A stretch of 64,000 bases of DNA from Nocardia aobensis NBRC 100429. Lineage in GTDB: Bacteria > Actinomycetota > Actinomycetes > Mycobacteriales > Mycobacteriaceae. The notes beneath the pieces are model-generated. The model did not search any database, was not told the origin of the DNA, and was given only the letters and a program-made list of their open reading frames with translations. Position 1 is the first letter of the stretch, and every line of letters starts with the position of its first letter. Shown one piece after another: positions 8,581 through 18,000 of this stretch. Position numbers and translations under genes: made by a program. The stretch spans positions 32,799 through 96,798 of the forward strand of contig NZ_BAFQ01000053.1 of the NCBI RefSeq assembly GCF_000308375.1. Direction: 5' to 3'.

Positions 8581-9501
8581 CTATGAAACGGACGGCTCCG
8601 AATCGGATGTCTTCATCTTGTCCAGGATTCTGGGCTGCCACTGGTAGAACCAGCTGAATTTGTAGGATTCTCCGGCGGGCGACGAGGTGGCGGCAAAGGT
8701 GAATCGGCGATCGTTCGTGGCGAACGGGGCCTTGTCGGCGAGTTCCTGGAAGCGCGGTTCGATCGGAATCGGGAGCGTGGCCGGATCCGGTGTGATCACC
8801 GGGAAGCACAGTCGCTCGATCCGGGAGGATTCCCAGCCGAACGTGGCGTAGATGTCGAATGCTTTCGCGGTGACGGCGAGGAATTGCGCGCTCGGTTCCG
8901 GAAGTCCGGCGTCCCGATGGAGTGCGGCGACGGCCTCGGGTGCGAAGTGCTCGGCGGGCAGTCCGGGGAAGTACACGTTCATCGTCTTGTCGTGATAGTC
9001 GATGCCGAGCAGGCCGACCTTGTCCGCCAAGGCGTGCGCGGCGAACATGCGGGCGTGGTCGGCGAGGCCGGCCGGCATGGACGGGAGTGCGGCGAGGTCC
9101 GCCACGTTCCGGACGTCGTCCGCGGGGAAGAACGGCCAGATCTTCTTGAAGCCGCCGGCGACGCCGATGTCGATGCCGTAGCTGTCGACGGGGCATTGTT
9201 TCCGGACCTGGTCCAGCAGGGATCCGATCGGATGATCGGTCTGCGGGATCAGTCCGTTCGAGCGCGCGATGTCGTAGGGGTCGATGTCTTTCGGCAGCGT
9301 GAGGAAGCGATAGTCGAGGTCTCCCGCACGACGGGCCTCGGTGACGACTCGGAAAGAGATCACCGATTGGGTGAGCATCGTGCCGAATGCGGTCAGGACC
9401 GGCCATACCGCGTCTCGGGTGCACGGGACGTTCGCCAGCCGTGCGGATTTCTCGATGGCCACATACAGATCGTCCAGCGCGAATTCGGTAGTGGTGGACA
9501 T
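8581..9501 (-). CDS. Aromatic prenyltransferase, ABBA fold (NphB/CloQ type)
   Basis: This 306-residue soluble enzyme should attach an isoprenoid diphosphate chain to an aromatic acceptor. From memory it aligns with NphB along its length: AGGFKKIWPFFPADD near residue 115 matches the NphB TGGFKK-FFP segment, LPSMPAGLADHARMFA matches its IPSMP segment, and GIDYHDKTMNVYF and SRIERLCFPVIT match the later beta-repeats. The ATG at 9501 follows AGGAAGGACGC; an upstream in-frame extension to 9531 lacks support. There is no polyketide, NRPS or isoprenoid gene nearby. It stands alone between ectB and a tRNA gene, so the aromatic substrate is unknown. Confidence 0.88.
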   Translation of the reverse strand: MSTTTEFALDDLYVAIEKSARLANVPCTRDAVWPVLTAFGTMLTQSVISFRVVTEARRAGDLDYRFLTLPKDIDPYDIARSNGLIPQTDHPIGSLLDQVRKQCPVDSYGIDIGVAGGFKKIWPFFPADDVRNVADLAALPSMPAGLADHARMFAAHALADKVGLLGIDYHDKTMNVYFPGLPAEHFAPEAVAALHRDAGLPEPSAQFLAVTAKAFDIYATFGWESSRIERLCFPVITPDPATLPIPIEPRFQELADKAPFATNDRRFTFAATSSPAGESYKFSWFYQWQPRILDKMKTSDSEPSVS

Positions 9502-9785
9502 GCGTCCTTCCTGAGAGGGTGCTACGAACAACAGCGCGGTGCCGCCGAGACGACGGCCGGACGGTCGGCGCAGTCGAATGCGGAACGCGCACTGGAGTTT
9601 ACGAAGCGATGTGGCCGATGGGCTTGCGCCGACTGCCCGCTGCTGGGAGCCCCTCGGATCCGAACGTGCGAGAGCCCGTGCCGAACGAGGAAGGGTGAGC
9701 GCTCGGAGAAGCGGACGTCGAATGCGCCCGAGTGGGAAAGATCGACGCTACCGGGCCGATATTTCGTGGCGATCCGGTGCTCTCG

Positions 9786-9861
9786 TGGAGCGGATGACGG
9801 GATTCGAACCCGCGACCCTCACCTTGGCAAGGTGATGCGCTACCAACTGCGCTACATCCGC
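9786..9861 (-). tRNA. tRNA-Gly (GCC)
   Basis: On the minus strand GCGGATG (acceptor) opens at 9861, and the matching CATCCGC closes at 9790. The anticodon loop is TTGCCAA within a TCACC/GGTGA stem, giving anticodon GCC. The T arm reads GCGGGTTCGAATCCCGT. The discriminator T and an encoded CCA follow. The full cloverleaf is consistent. Confidence 0.97.
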
Positions 9862-9949
9862 ATCCCGCCTCGCGGCGGTGCGAGAAAAACAATAGCCGAT
9901 CGCGGCGCGCAACCGCGAATCCGCAGGTCAGCGACCTGCGGATAGGGCG

Positions 9950-11164
9950 TCAGCTGAGCAGGAGGTGGACCTGCAATTCACCCACCAGGAAGCCGAGCAC
10001 ACCGCCGATGGCGACCAGTTTCCACTCGTCCTGTTTGAACGCCGGGCGCAGCAACCCTTCGTATTCGTCGTCGGTGAGCTGGCGGGTCTTCTCGATCACC
10101 AGGTTGCGCAGATCCAGCGTGCGCATCGCGTGGTCTTCGAATCCGGCTGCGGCACTGCGGATATAGGCCAGCATCTCGGGGACGATCTCGCGTTTGACCC
10201 GGGTGATGGAGTCGCCGGCGACCAGCATCACCAGCGGTCGCGCGGGCGCGGACTGGGTATCGATGAATTCGTCCATCCGCCGCGCCAGGATCGATGCCAG
10301 CCGGTCCGAACGCTCCCCGTTGAGGACCGCCTCGAGCATCTTGGCCGGGGTGAGGATTTCGGTGGCGATCAGATCGCCGTAGTCGATACAGACCTGTTCG
10401 CGGCGCTTGTGGAACAAGCCCTGCCAGAAGACTCGGCCGAAGATCCGCCACGGCCGCACCGGCCGGAAGATCATCTGCAGCGCCAGCCAGTCGGTGACCA
10501 GGCCGGTGAATCCGCCGAACAGCGGCATCAGCCAGGAGGAGTGGGTGAAGGCCCAGGTGACCATCTGCACGAAGCCCAGCAGTGTGCCGAACAACAGGCC
10601 GGAGCGCACGATGAAGCGCAGCTCGTGATGGCCCACCCGGCGCACCATCTCCACCAGCAGCGCCTTGTCGTTGACCAGGGTGTCGATGGCGATGGAGCGC
10701 AGATCCATGATCTGGTCGAGATTGGTCCGCAGGTCGGTGACGATCTCGTCGATGAGGTCGGGGACGTCGCGCTGGACGCGGCGGATCATCGCCTCGCGGG
10801 CGAACTGCGGCATGGTCACCCACAGCCGCGGTTCGTAGCGCATCATCAGCTCGTCGACGGTGTGCGCGACGGCGTCGTCGAGTGGTTCGCGCAGGGTGGT
10901 GGTGAGCTCGGCGACATCGATGCGGCCGAGGATCTCCTGCGGATCGATCAGCCGCGAGAACATCAGATCCACCGCGATCGTCGCCATCCGCGGCGCGGCC
11001 TTGGGGATCACGCCCTGCCAGCCGAACCAGGGCGGGATGCCGCGGAATTCCAAGGGGCGGCAGAGCATTTCGACGGCGACGAGTTTGGTGGTCCAGCCGA
11101 TGAACGCGGCGATCACCGGAATCGAGCAGTAGAGCAGCCAGTGCTCGGTGAAATCGGCGATCAC
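9950..11164 (-). CDS. DUF445 family membrane protein
   Basis: This 404-residue protein has an N-terminal membrane segment (LLYCSIPVIAAFIGWTTKLVAVEM), a long soluble middle part, a membrane pair near residues 190-235 (SGLLFGTLLGFVQMVTWAF and LMPLFGGFTGLVTDWLALQM) and a C-terminal membrane segment (LVAIGGVLGFLVGELQVHLL). The repeated G-T-x-W-x-A-hydrophobic pattern after membrane segments (GWTTKLVAVEML, VTDWLALQMIF) is characteristic of DUF445 (YheB-like) proteins. No function is established for the family. It starts with GTG at 11164 and forms a single-gene unit. Confidence 0.88.
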   Translation of the reverse strand: MIADFTEHWLLYCSIPVIAAFIGWTTKLVAVEMLCRPLEFRGIPPWFGWQGVIPKAAPRMATIAVDLMFSRLIDPQEILGRIDVAELTTTLREPLDDAVAHTVDELMMRYEPRLWVTMPQFAREAMIRRVQRDVPDLIDEIVTDLRTNLDQIMDLRSIAIDTLVNDKALLVEMVRRVGHHELRFIVRSGLLFGTLLGFVQMVTWAFTHSSWLMPLFGGFTGLVTDWLALQMIFRPVRPWRIFGRVFWQGLFHKRREQVCIDYGDLIATEILTPAKMLEAVLNGERSDRLASILARRMDEFIDTQSAPARPLVMLVAGDSITRVKREIVPEMLAYIRSAAAGFEDHAMRTLDLRNLVIEKTRQLTDDEYEGLLRPAFKQDEWKLVAIGGVLGFLVGELQVHLLLS

Positions 11165-11275
11165 GCGTCCGCCCGGTGGGAAATCGCTGCACAGCGGTGA
11201 TTCGGCGAACAGCGCCGGAACGATGGAGAAGTGTCGAGCCGCACGCGCGAACTGTAACAGGTTCTAGAGGAGTGC

Positions 11276-11719
11276 CTACTGGGAGCCGGGGGTGGCGGCC
11301 AGGAACATGTAGCTCTTCTCCTCGACCCGTCGCGCGATCCGCCACGCGCCGTCGACGCGGGTGAAGGTGTCCAGGTACCACAGCCCGCACAGCATGAGGT
11401 TCTGCTGACCCTCCGCCCCGCCGAGGAGCATCGGATTGTGGCACATGGTGCGGCCGGTGGCGCTGTCCCCGTCGATGGTGATCGAGGAGTTGCTGATCAG
11501 ATGCTGGAAGGCGGGGAAGTTCGGCATCACCGTGGCGAGGAACTTCTTGATCTCGGACAGCCCACCGCTGGCGCCGCCCATGGCCGAATAGTCGATGTGC
11601 GCGTCCGCGGTGAAGACGTCGTCGAGCAGATCCCACTGCTGGGTGTCCACGGCATGGGAGTATCGGACCATCAGATCCTCGATCTCGATCCGATCCGAAA
11701 TCTCTTGCAGCGACAGCAT
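11276..11719 (-). CDS. SnoaL-like (NTF2 fold) protein
   Basis: This 147-residue protein has the cone-shaped NTF2/SnoaL fold pattern: IEIEDLMVRYSHAVDTQQWDLL at the start, FTADAHIDYSAMGG, then ISNSSITIDGDSATGRTM and a final WRIARRVEEKSYMF strand. Family members bind or isomerise small hydrophobic molecules, but many have no known substrate. GGAGGAAAT precedes the ATG. The YjbR-like gene lies just upstream on the same strand (37-base gap), so they may be one transcript. Confidence 0.82.
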   Translation of the reverse strand: MLSLQEISDRIEIEDLMVRYSHAVDTQQWDLLDDVFTADAHIDYSAMGGASGGLSEIKKFLATVMPNFPAFQHLISNSSITIDGDSATGRTMCHNPMLLGGAEGQQNLMLCGLWYLDTFTRVDGAWRIARRVEEKSYMFLAATPGSQ

Positions 11720-11756
11720 ATTTCCTCCAGTGGTAGCGGCTCGGCGACGATGCGGG

Positions 11757-12098
11757 CTATTCGGAAGCCGCGTCGAAGGCGCGCACGAGCGTGCGCGGCG
11801 CCTTGTGTCGCCAGGCGTCGGTGAGCAACTCGCTCAGTAGGCCGGTGTCGGCGGCGCCCAGCTCGACGCGGACCGCCGACAGCCGCTTGCCCCACCACTT
11901 CTCCGCGCAGCAGTCCGGATATTCCGCGACCGCCTCCCGGATATCGGCTTCACTCGCCATTACGTGCGCGTGGGCGGGGTCGGGCAGCGTCGCGAAGATC
12001 GCCTTGCGGACGCGGAACGACGGCATGTCGAAATGCGGCGCTTCAATGGACTCGGGGAGTCCCAGCGCAATCCGCCGGACGTCGTCGGCATCGGCCAT
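11757..12098 (-). CDS. YjbR/MmcQ family protein
   Basis: This 113-residue protein is typical of the YjbR/MmcQ fold. It starts with VRRIALGLPESIEAPHF and continues with SFRVRKAIFATL and a C-terminal LSELLTDAWRHKAPRTLV helix. The family is called DNA-binding because of a CyaY-like fold, but its role is not known. It lacks any membrane segment. Confidence 0.85.
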   Translation of the reverse strand: MADADDVRRIALGLPESIEAPHFDMPSFRVRKAIFATLPDPAHAHVMASEADIREAVAEYPDCCAEKWWGKRLSAVRVELGAADTGLLSELLTDAWRHKAPRTLVRAFDAASE

Positions 12099-12155
12099 GG
12101 GCCGATTATGCGGCCGAATTCGTGCCCTCGCGGCCGGTTCGGCGAGATGGGCCGG

Positions 12156-13541
12156 CTAGCCGAGATCGGCGAGGGCGGCCTCGATCGCGCGGTGGAAGGT
12201 GGGGTAGGCGTAGATCATCTCCCGCAGCGTGGTGACCGGAACCCGGGCGTGCACCGCGACGGCCAGGGCGCTCAGCACCTCGCCGCCGACCGGGCCGACC
12301 GAGGTGGCGCCGACCAGAATGCCGCGATCGGCGTCGGCGACCAGCTTGATGAATCCGGCATTGCCCGGCCCGTGGATCCAGCCTCGGGTCGAATCCGGAA
12401 CCTCGGCCCGGCCGGTCCAGACGCTCAGTCCGGCCTCGCGGGCCTGCGACTCCGTCATCCCGACCGCGCCCACCTCCGGTTCGGTGAAGGTGACATTGGG
12501 AACCGCGTGATACTGCGCGGGTTCGCCGGGGGAGCCGAGGATATCGGCGGCGGCGATGCGTGCCTGATACATCGACATGTGGGTGAAGGCGCCGTGCCCG
12601 GTGACGTCCCCGATCGCCCAGACACCCTCGGCGGCGCGCAGCCGGTCGTCGACCCGGATGCCGTGCGCCTGCTCGTCCAGGCCGATGGCGCCGACGCCCA
12701 GCGCGGACAGGTCGGTGTAGCGGCCGGCGGCGACCAGCAGGCGCTGGGCGCGGATCGGATCGCCGTTGCTCAGCCGGACGGTGAAATAGCTGCCGTCGTG
12801 GTCGATTCGGGTGGCCTCGACGCCGGTGCGGACCGAAATACCCTCTTCGGCAAAGGTTTTCGCCAGTGTTTCGGCGGCCTCGGGCTCGGCGCGCGGGAGC
12901 AGCCGGCTGCGTACGACCATCGTCACCTCGGCTCCGAATCGGGAGAAGATCTGCGCGAATTCCGCGCCGACCGGTCCGCCGCCGAGCACGATCAGGGATT
13001 CGGGCGCCTCGGTGGTGGTCACGGCCTCGCGGTTGGTCCAGTACGGGGTGTCGGCCAAGCCCTCGATCGGCGGAACGGACGGGGCGGTGCCGGGGTTGAG
13101 CACGATCGCGCGCAGGGCGCGGAACTCGCGCGGTCCGTCGGCGGTATCGACGCGGACCTGGCCCGGCTCGGTGATGCGTCCCCAGCCGCGCACGAAGGTG
13201 CCGCCGGCGGATTCGAACCGTTCGACGGCGACCTTGTCGTCCCAGTCGTCGGTCGCCTGGTCACGGATCCGCTTCGCCACCGGCGCCCAATCCGCCTGCA
13301 CCTGGGTACTTCCCGCGAGTTTGCCGACCCGGCGCGCCTCGGCCAGGGTCTCGGCGGCGCGCACCATCATCTTGGTCGGCACGCAGGCGTAGTAGGGGCA
13401 TTCGCCGCCCAGCAACCGGCCTTCGACGCCGACGACCGCGAGCCCGGCCCGCGCCAATTCGGTCGCCACGGCCTCCCCGCCGGGCCCCATGCCGATGACG
13501 ACGGCATCCACGGATTCGGTCGCCGGGGTTTCGGCGGGCAT
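12156..13541 (-). CDS. FAD/NAD(P) disulfide oxidoreductase (dihydrolipoamide dehydrogenase-like)
   Basis: This 461-residue flavoenzyme belongs to the pyridine nucleotide-disulfide oxidoreductase family. It has an N-terminal FAD motif (VIGMGPGGEAVATELA), a redox-active CPYYAC pair in GGECPYYACVPTK near residue 50, an NAD(P) motif (VLGGGPVGAEFAQIF) near 180 and a second FAD motif (VWAIGDVTGHGAFTH). Its C-terminal YPTFHRAIEAAL carries the usual catalytic His. The substrate is not clear: a lipoamide, a mercuric-reductase-like or a quinone reductase role is possible. ATG at 13541 follows AGAGGAG. It is divergent from the first operon of the catabolic regulon. Confidence 0.85.
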   Translation of the reverse strand: MPAETPATESVDAVVIGMGPGGEAVATELARAGLAVVGVEGRLLGGECPYYACVPTKMMVRAAETLAEARRVGKLAGSTQVQADWAPVAKRIRDQATDDWDDKVAVERFESAGGTFVRGWGRITEPGQVRVDTADGPREFRALRAIVLNPGTAPSVPPIEGLADTPYWTNREAVTTTEAPESLIVLGGGPVGAEFAQIFSRFGAEVTMVVRSRLLPRAEPEAAETLAKTFAEEGISVRTGVEATRIDHDGSYFTVRLSNGDPIRAQRLLVAAGRYTDLSALGVGAIGLDEQAHGIRVDDRLRAAEGVWAIGDVTGHGAFTHMSMYQARIAAADILGSPGEPAQYHAVPNVTFTEPEVGAVGMTESQAREAGLSVWTGRAEVPDSTRGWIHGPGNAGFIKLVADADRGILVGATSVGPVGGEVLSALAVAVHARVPVTTLREMIYAYPTFHRAIEAALADLG

Positions 13542-13728
13542 GCGATCACGCTCCTCTGATTCGACACGGTGGGGACGGCGGGGTCCCGGAGACCATGGTG
13601 ACAGCTGGGACGCCGCCGGTGGGGGATCGACAGGTGCGGATCGTGCATTCCGTTGCACGGTGCCGCGAGCGGATGGATGATTCTCGAAAGTAAGAATTCA
13701 ACTCTCGCAACCGTCGCCCGGTGATAAA

Positions 13729-13744
13729 GTAAGTACTCGCTCAG
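13729..13744. promoter_or_regulatory. Regulon operator, site 1 (GTAAGTACTCGCTCAG)
   Basis: A match to the partial palindrome GTAAGTRNNYACTTAC, with a perfect left half and a degenerate right half. It sits 16 bases before the ATG of the 13760 amidohydrolase. Confidence 0.6.
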
Positions 13745-13759
13745 TACTGGAGGTCGCTG

Positions 13760-15016
13760 ATGACAGAGCGAATGCTGCTGACCAATGGGCGGATCCTGAC
13801 CTGCGGCGGTGATCTCGCCGAACACCCGCGCGCGGGATCGGTACTCGTCGAGGGGGATCGGATCGCGGAGGTCTCGATCGGTGCGGAGATCGACATCGAT
13901 CCGGGAGCCGTGCGAGTGGTGGATCTGCGCGGCGCCACGGTGCTGCCCGGCCTCGGTGACGCGCACACACACATCAGCTGGCCGCTGGATTTCGTCTTCG
14001 ACCACGCGGCCGTCGCCGCGGCACCGCCGGGGCGGCACATCCTCGACGTCGCGGCCGTGGCGAAGACCTATCTGCACAGCGGCTACACCCTGCTGATCGG
14101 CGCGGGAGCCACGCAGCCGCAGGACGATCTGCTCATTCACGACGCGGTGGAGCGGGGGCTGATCGCGGGGCCGCGCCTGATTCCCTGCGGGGCGATGATC
14201 GCCGAGCGCGGAGGTCTCGGCGGCGAAGAGGGCGGCCTGATGGAGGTCGTCGACGGTGTCCGCGATATCCGCGAGGTCGTCGCGCGGCAGTGCGACAGCG
14301 GCGTGCGGTCGCTCAAACTGTTCATCTCCGGCGACGGTGTGGTGCCCGCGCATCCGTCCGAGGACGTCTACATGAACGACGAGATGCTTTCGGCGGCAGT
14401 CGACGTCGCGGACCGCTACGGCGCATTCGTGACGGTGCACGCTCGCGGTGCGGCCAGCGTGGCGATGGCCGCGCGCACCGGTGTCCGCATCATCCATCAC
14501 GCCTGCTACCTCGATGACGAGGCATTGAGTGTGCTGGAGGCGAGGCGCGACGATGTCTGGGTATGTCCGGGCCTGCACTATCTGTACGCCGTGGTCTCGG
14601 GCCGCGCGCAGGAGTGGGGGATCAGCGGGGAACAGGTCGAGGCCTCCGGCTATCGCGACGAATTGCGGGCCCAGATAGACGGATTGCACAAGCTGAAGGC
14701 GGCCGGCATTCGGATCCTGTCGGGTGGCGACTTCGGGCATCAGTGGACCCGGCACGGCACCTATGCGGCGGAATTGCAGCGCTATGTCGAGTTGATCGAC
14801 ATGTCGCCGATCGAGGCCATCCACACCGCCACCCGGAACATGGGCCCGGCGGCGCGCCTGGACACCGGTGAGATCCGAGCCGGAATGCTGGCCGACCTGA
14901 TCGTCGTCGACGGCGATCCGACGGCGGATATCGCTGTGCTGCAGGATCATTCGAAGCTGCGGACGGTGATCAAAGGCGGCGTCGTCGCCTACGTCGATCC
15001 CGAGGTCTATCCGTGA
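13760..15016 (+). CDS. Amidohydrolase (imidazolonepropionase/prolidase-like)
   Basis: This 418-residue metal-dependent hydrolase of the amidohydrolase superfamily has the HxH metal motif in GLGDAHTHISWPLD near residue 72, later histidines in VTVHARGAAS and RIIHHACYLD, and the aspartate in LSGGDFGHQWT. A C-terminal GEIRAGMLADLIVVDGDP beta-sandwich closes the fold. It is close to the group that cleaves cyclic amides or Xaa-Pro dipeptides. It is the first gene of a three-gene operon; its stop overlaps the GTG of the ferredoxin oxidoreductase gene. Regulon site 1 lies in its promoter. Confidence 0.85.
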   Translation: MTERMLLTNGRILTCGGDLAEHPRAGSVLVEGDRIAEVSIGAEIDIDPGAVRVVDLRGATVLPGLGDAHTHISWPLDFVFDHAAVAAAPPGRHILDVAAVAKTYLHSGYTLLIGAGATQPQDDLLIHDAVERGLIAGPRLIPCGAMIAERGGLGGEEGGLMEVVDGVRDIREVVARQCDSGVRSLKLFISGDGVVPAHPSEDVYMNDEMLSAAVDVADRYGAFVTVHARGAASVAMAARTGVRIIHHACYLDDEALSVLEARRDDVWVCPGLHYLYAVVSGRAQEWGISGEQVEASGYRDELRAQIDGLHKLKAAGIRILSGGDFGHQWTRHGTYAAELQRYVELIDMSPIEAIHTATRNMGPAARLDTGEIRAGMLADLIVVDGDPTADIAVLQDHSKLRTVIKGGVVAYVDPEVYP

Positions 15017-18000
15017 CGGCTGCGACGCCGGTGCTCTCGGGAGTGCAGACCCTGGTGCGTCTGCTCGCGCTGCGCCACGAACTTGACCTTCGCGACGGAA
15101 CGACCACCGCCACCATGGTTTCCGGATATCCGGGATCGCCGCTGGGCGGTTTCGATCTGGAACTGGAGCGGCACGAACCGCAGCGGCATCGCATCGTGCA
15201 CCGGCCCGGACTCAACGAGGAGCTCGCGGCGGCCACCGTCTGGGGCAGCCAGATGGGCGCCGCCCTCGCCTACGACGGTGTCGACGGCGTGGTGGGGGCC
15301 TGGTACGGCAAGGGGCCGGGACTGGATCGCTCGGGCGATGTGCTCAAACACGCCAATGCGATGGGGGCCGGGCCGGGCGGCGGCGCGGTTGTCTTCTGTG
15401 GTGACGATCCGGCCGCGAAATCGTCCACCTTGGCCTGCGACAGCCAGTACACCTTCGCCGACGCCGGGATGCCGGTGCTGTTTCCGGGTGATCAGCAGGA
15501 CGTTCTCGACCTCGGGATCCACGCCTTCCGGATGTCGCGGTATGCCGGATGCTGGGTCGGTCTGAAGATCGTCACCGCTGTGGCCGACGGAATCGGCACG
15601 GTCGACGCGGATCTCGGACGCCACCGCCCGGCCGAACCGCGGGTAAGTATCGGAGGGCGGATCTGGACGCATCGACCGCAGGCGACCATCGGCCCGCATG
15701 CGGTGCCCGGCCAGGAAGAGCTGATCAACGAGCATCGGCTGTGGGCGGCCCGCGCCTATGCCCGGCACAACGGTCTCGACCGGACGGTCGGCCCGGAGAC
15801 CGCCGAACTCGGCATCGTCTGCGCGGGCGCGACGTATTTCGATGTGGTGCAGGCGCTGACGGAGCGCGGCGTCCGGCTCGCGGATCTCGCCGCGGCGGGT
15901 GTGCGCATTCTGCGGCTGGGCATGACCTACCCGCTGGTCGAGGAGACCGTTGTCGAGTTCGCGGATTCGGTGCGGCGGTTGCTGGTCGTGGAGGAGAAGC
16001 GGCCGTTCGTCGAGACGCAGCTGCGCGCGGTGCTGCACGAGGCGGAGCGTCGAATTCCGGTGCTGGGCAAGCGGGATCGTGACGGGGTGCCCTTGGTGGC
16101 CGGTTCCGGTGTCCTCGATCCGAAGTCCGTGGGTGAGATACTCGACCGCGTTCTTCCGGCGCTGCGCCCGGCGGCACCGCCGCGGCTCGAGCTGCCGCTG
16201 TTGGTGACGCCGGCCCGCGCGCCCGCGTATTGCAGTGGCTGCCCGCACAATCGGTCCACGGTCGCGCCGGAGGACGCGCTGGTCGGCGGTGGGGTCGGCT
16301 GTCACGGCATCATGTATTTCGAGGCCCGCAATCGCGACCTGACGATGTTGCCGCCGACGCCGATGGGCGCTGAAGGGGTGCCGTGGATCGGGTTGTCCCC
16401 GTTCGTCGAGGCGCCCCATCTGATTCAGAATCTGGGCGACGGCACGCTGACCCATTCCGGCACGCTCGCCATCCGCGCGAGTGTGGCCGCCGGAACCGAC
16501 ATCACCTTCAAGATCCTCTACAACGCGGCGGTCGCCATGACCGGCGGCCAAGAGGTGACCGGACTGCGGGACGTGCCCGCCCTCACCCGGGAACTGCAGG
16601 CCGAGGGGGTGCGCGAGATCGTGGTCTGCGCCGAGGATCCCGGCCGCTACGGCCGGCGCCCGCGATGGGCGCCGGGTGTCGAGGTGCTGGGCCGCGATCG
16701 GCTGGCGCAGGTGCAGCAGCGGCTGCGGACGGTGCCCGGGGTGACGGTGATCATCTACGACCAGCGGTGCGCGGCCGAGGCGCGGCGGCTGCGCAAACGC
16801 GGTCTGCTGCCGGAGCCGCCGCGGCGGGTCGTCATCAACGAGGCCGTGTGTGAAGGCTGCGGCGACTGTGGAACCAAGAGTAACTGTCTGTCGGTGCTGC
16901 CGGTGGACACCGAATTCGGTACGAAGCGGCGTATCCACGATTCCTCGTGCAATCGCGACTACACCTGCCTGGCCGGCGACTGTCCGTCGTTCGTCACCAT
17001 CGAGCCGAAAGCCGGTGCGCGTCGGCGACATCGGGGCCGCCGCGAGCGTCCGCGACTTCCTTCGGGAGCGCTGCCGGAGCCGGCGCCCCCTGCGGTCGGC
17101 GAACGCTACAGCATCTACTTCACCGGAATCGGCGGCACCGGAATAGTCACGGCCAACCGGATTCTCGTGCGGGCCGCCGAGGCGGCGGGCTGGGTGGTCG
17201 GCGGTATGGATCAGACCGGGCTTTCGCAGAAGGCGGGCGCCGTGGTGTCCCATCTGCACCTGGCGGCCGATCGCGCAGGACTGACCGCGGCGGCGGTGAG
17301 CGGCGGCGGCGCAGACCTGTACCTGTCCGGAGATATTCTGCAGGCCGCCTCGGCCGACCATCTGACGAAAGCCCGTGCGGGACAGGCGATCGCGGTGGTC
17401 GACCGGAACGTCACGCCGACGGCGGCGATGTTGCAGAGCCACACCGCGGCCCCCGATGTGGCGGCATTGGAAGCCGCGATCGCCGATCGGATCGGTGCGC
17501 AGCGGACGTCGGTGATCGATGCGCGACGCGTCGCCGAGCGCGTCTTCGCCGATCACCTGCCCGCGAATGTGGTGGTGCTGGGCGCGGCGTTTCAGCTGGG
17601 CGGACTGCCGGTGTCGGCCGCCGATATGGCGGGGGCGCTGGCCGGGCGCGGCCGGTCGGCGGCGGACAACCGGCTCGCCTTCGCATGGGGGCGCTGGCTC
17701 GTGCACGACCCCGCAGCGGTCGCGGCGGCTCTGGGGGACGAGCGCGTGGCCTCGACCGCGCGCGGGTACGAGCCGACGCCGGCGGCCGGTGTGTCGGGGG
17801 AAAGGCTTGTGGCGCAACAGGTCCTTCCGGCCGAACTCCATGATCGGCTGGTTCGCCGGACCGCTCAGGTGATCGACTATCAGAGCGTGGGTCGTGCGCG
17901 CCGGTATCTCGACCTCGTCGAATACGTGGCCGCGCGCGACGATGCCGCGCGGGAGTGGGAACTGACCCGCACCGTGGCCGAGTCGTGGTTCGCCCTGCTG

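Noticed and set aside
9599..9892. A 97-codon minus-strand frame across tRNA-Gly
   Set aside because: It contains GRGFESRHPLH, the translation of the T arm of the tRNA. Not a gene.
12811..13559. Frames on the plus strand opposite the disulfide oxidoreductase
   Set aside because: The minus strand has all FAD, NAD and Cys-pair motifs; the opposite frames have none.
13687..13702. Another possible regulon half-site (AAGTAAGAATTCAACT) before the oxidoreductase gene
   Set aside because: Only the left half agrees; counted as chance, not as a fourteenth site.
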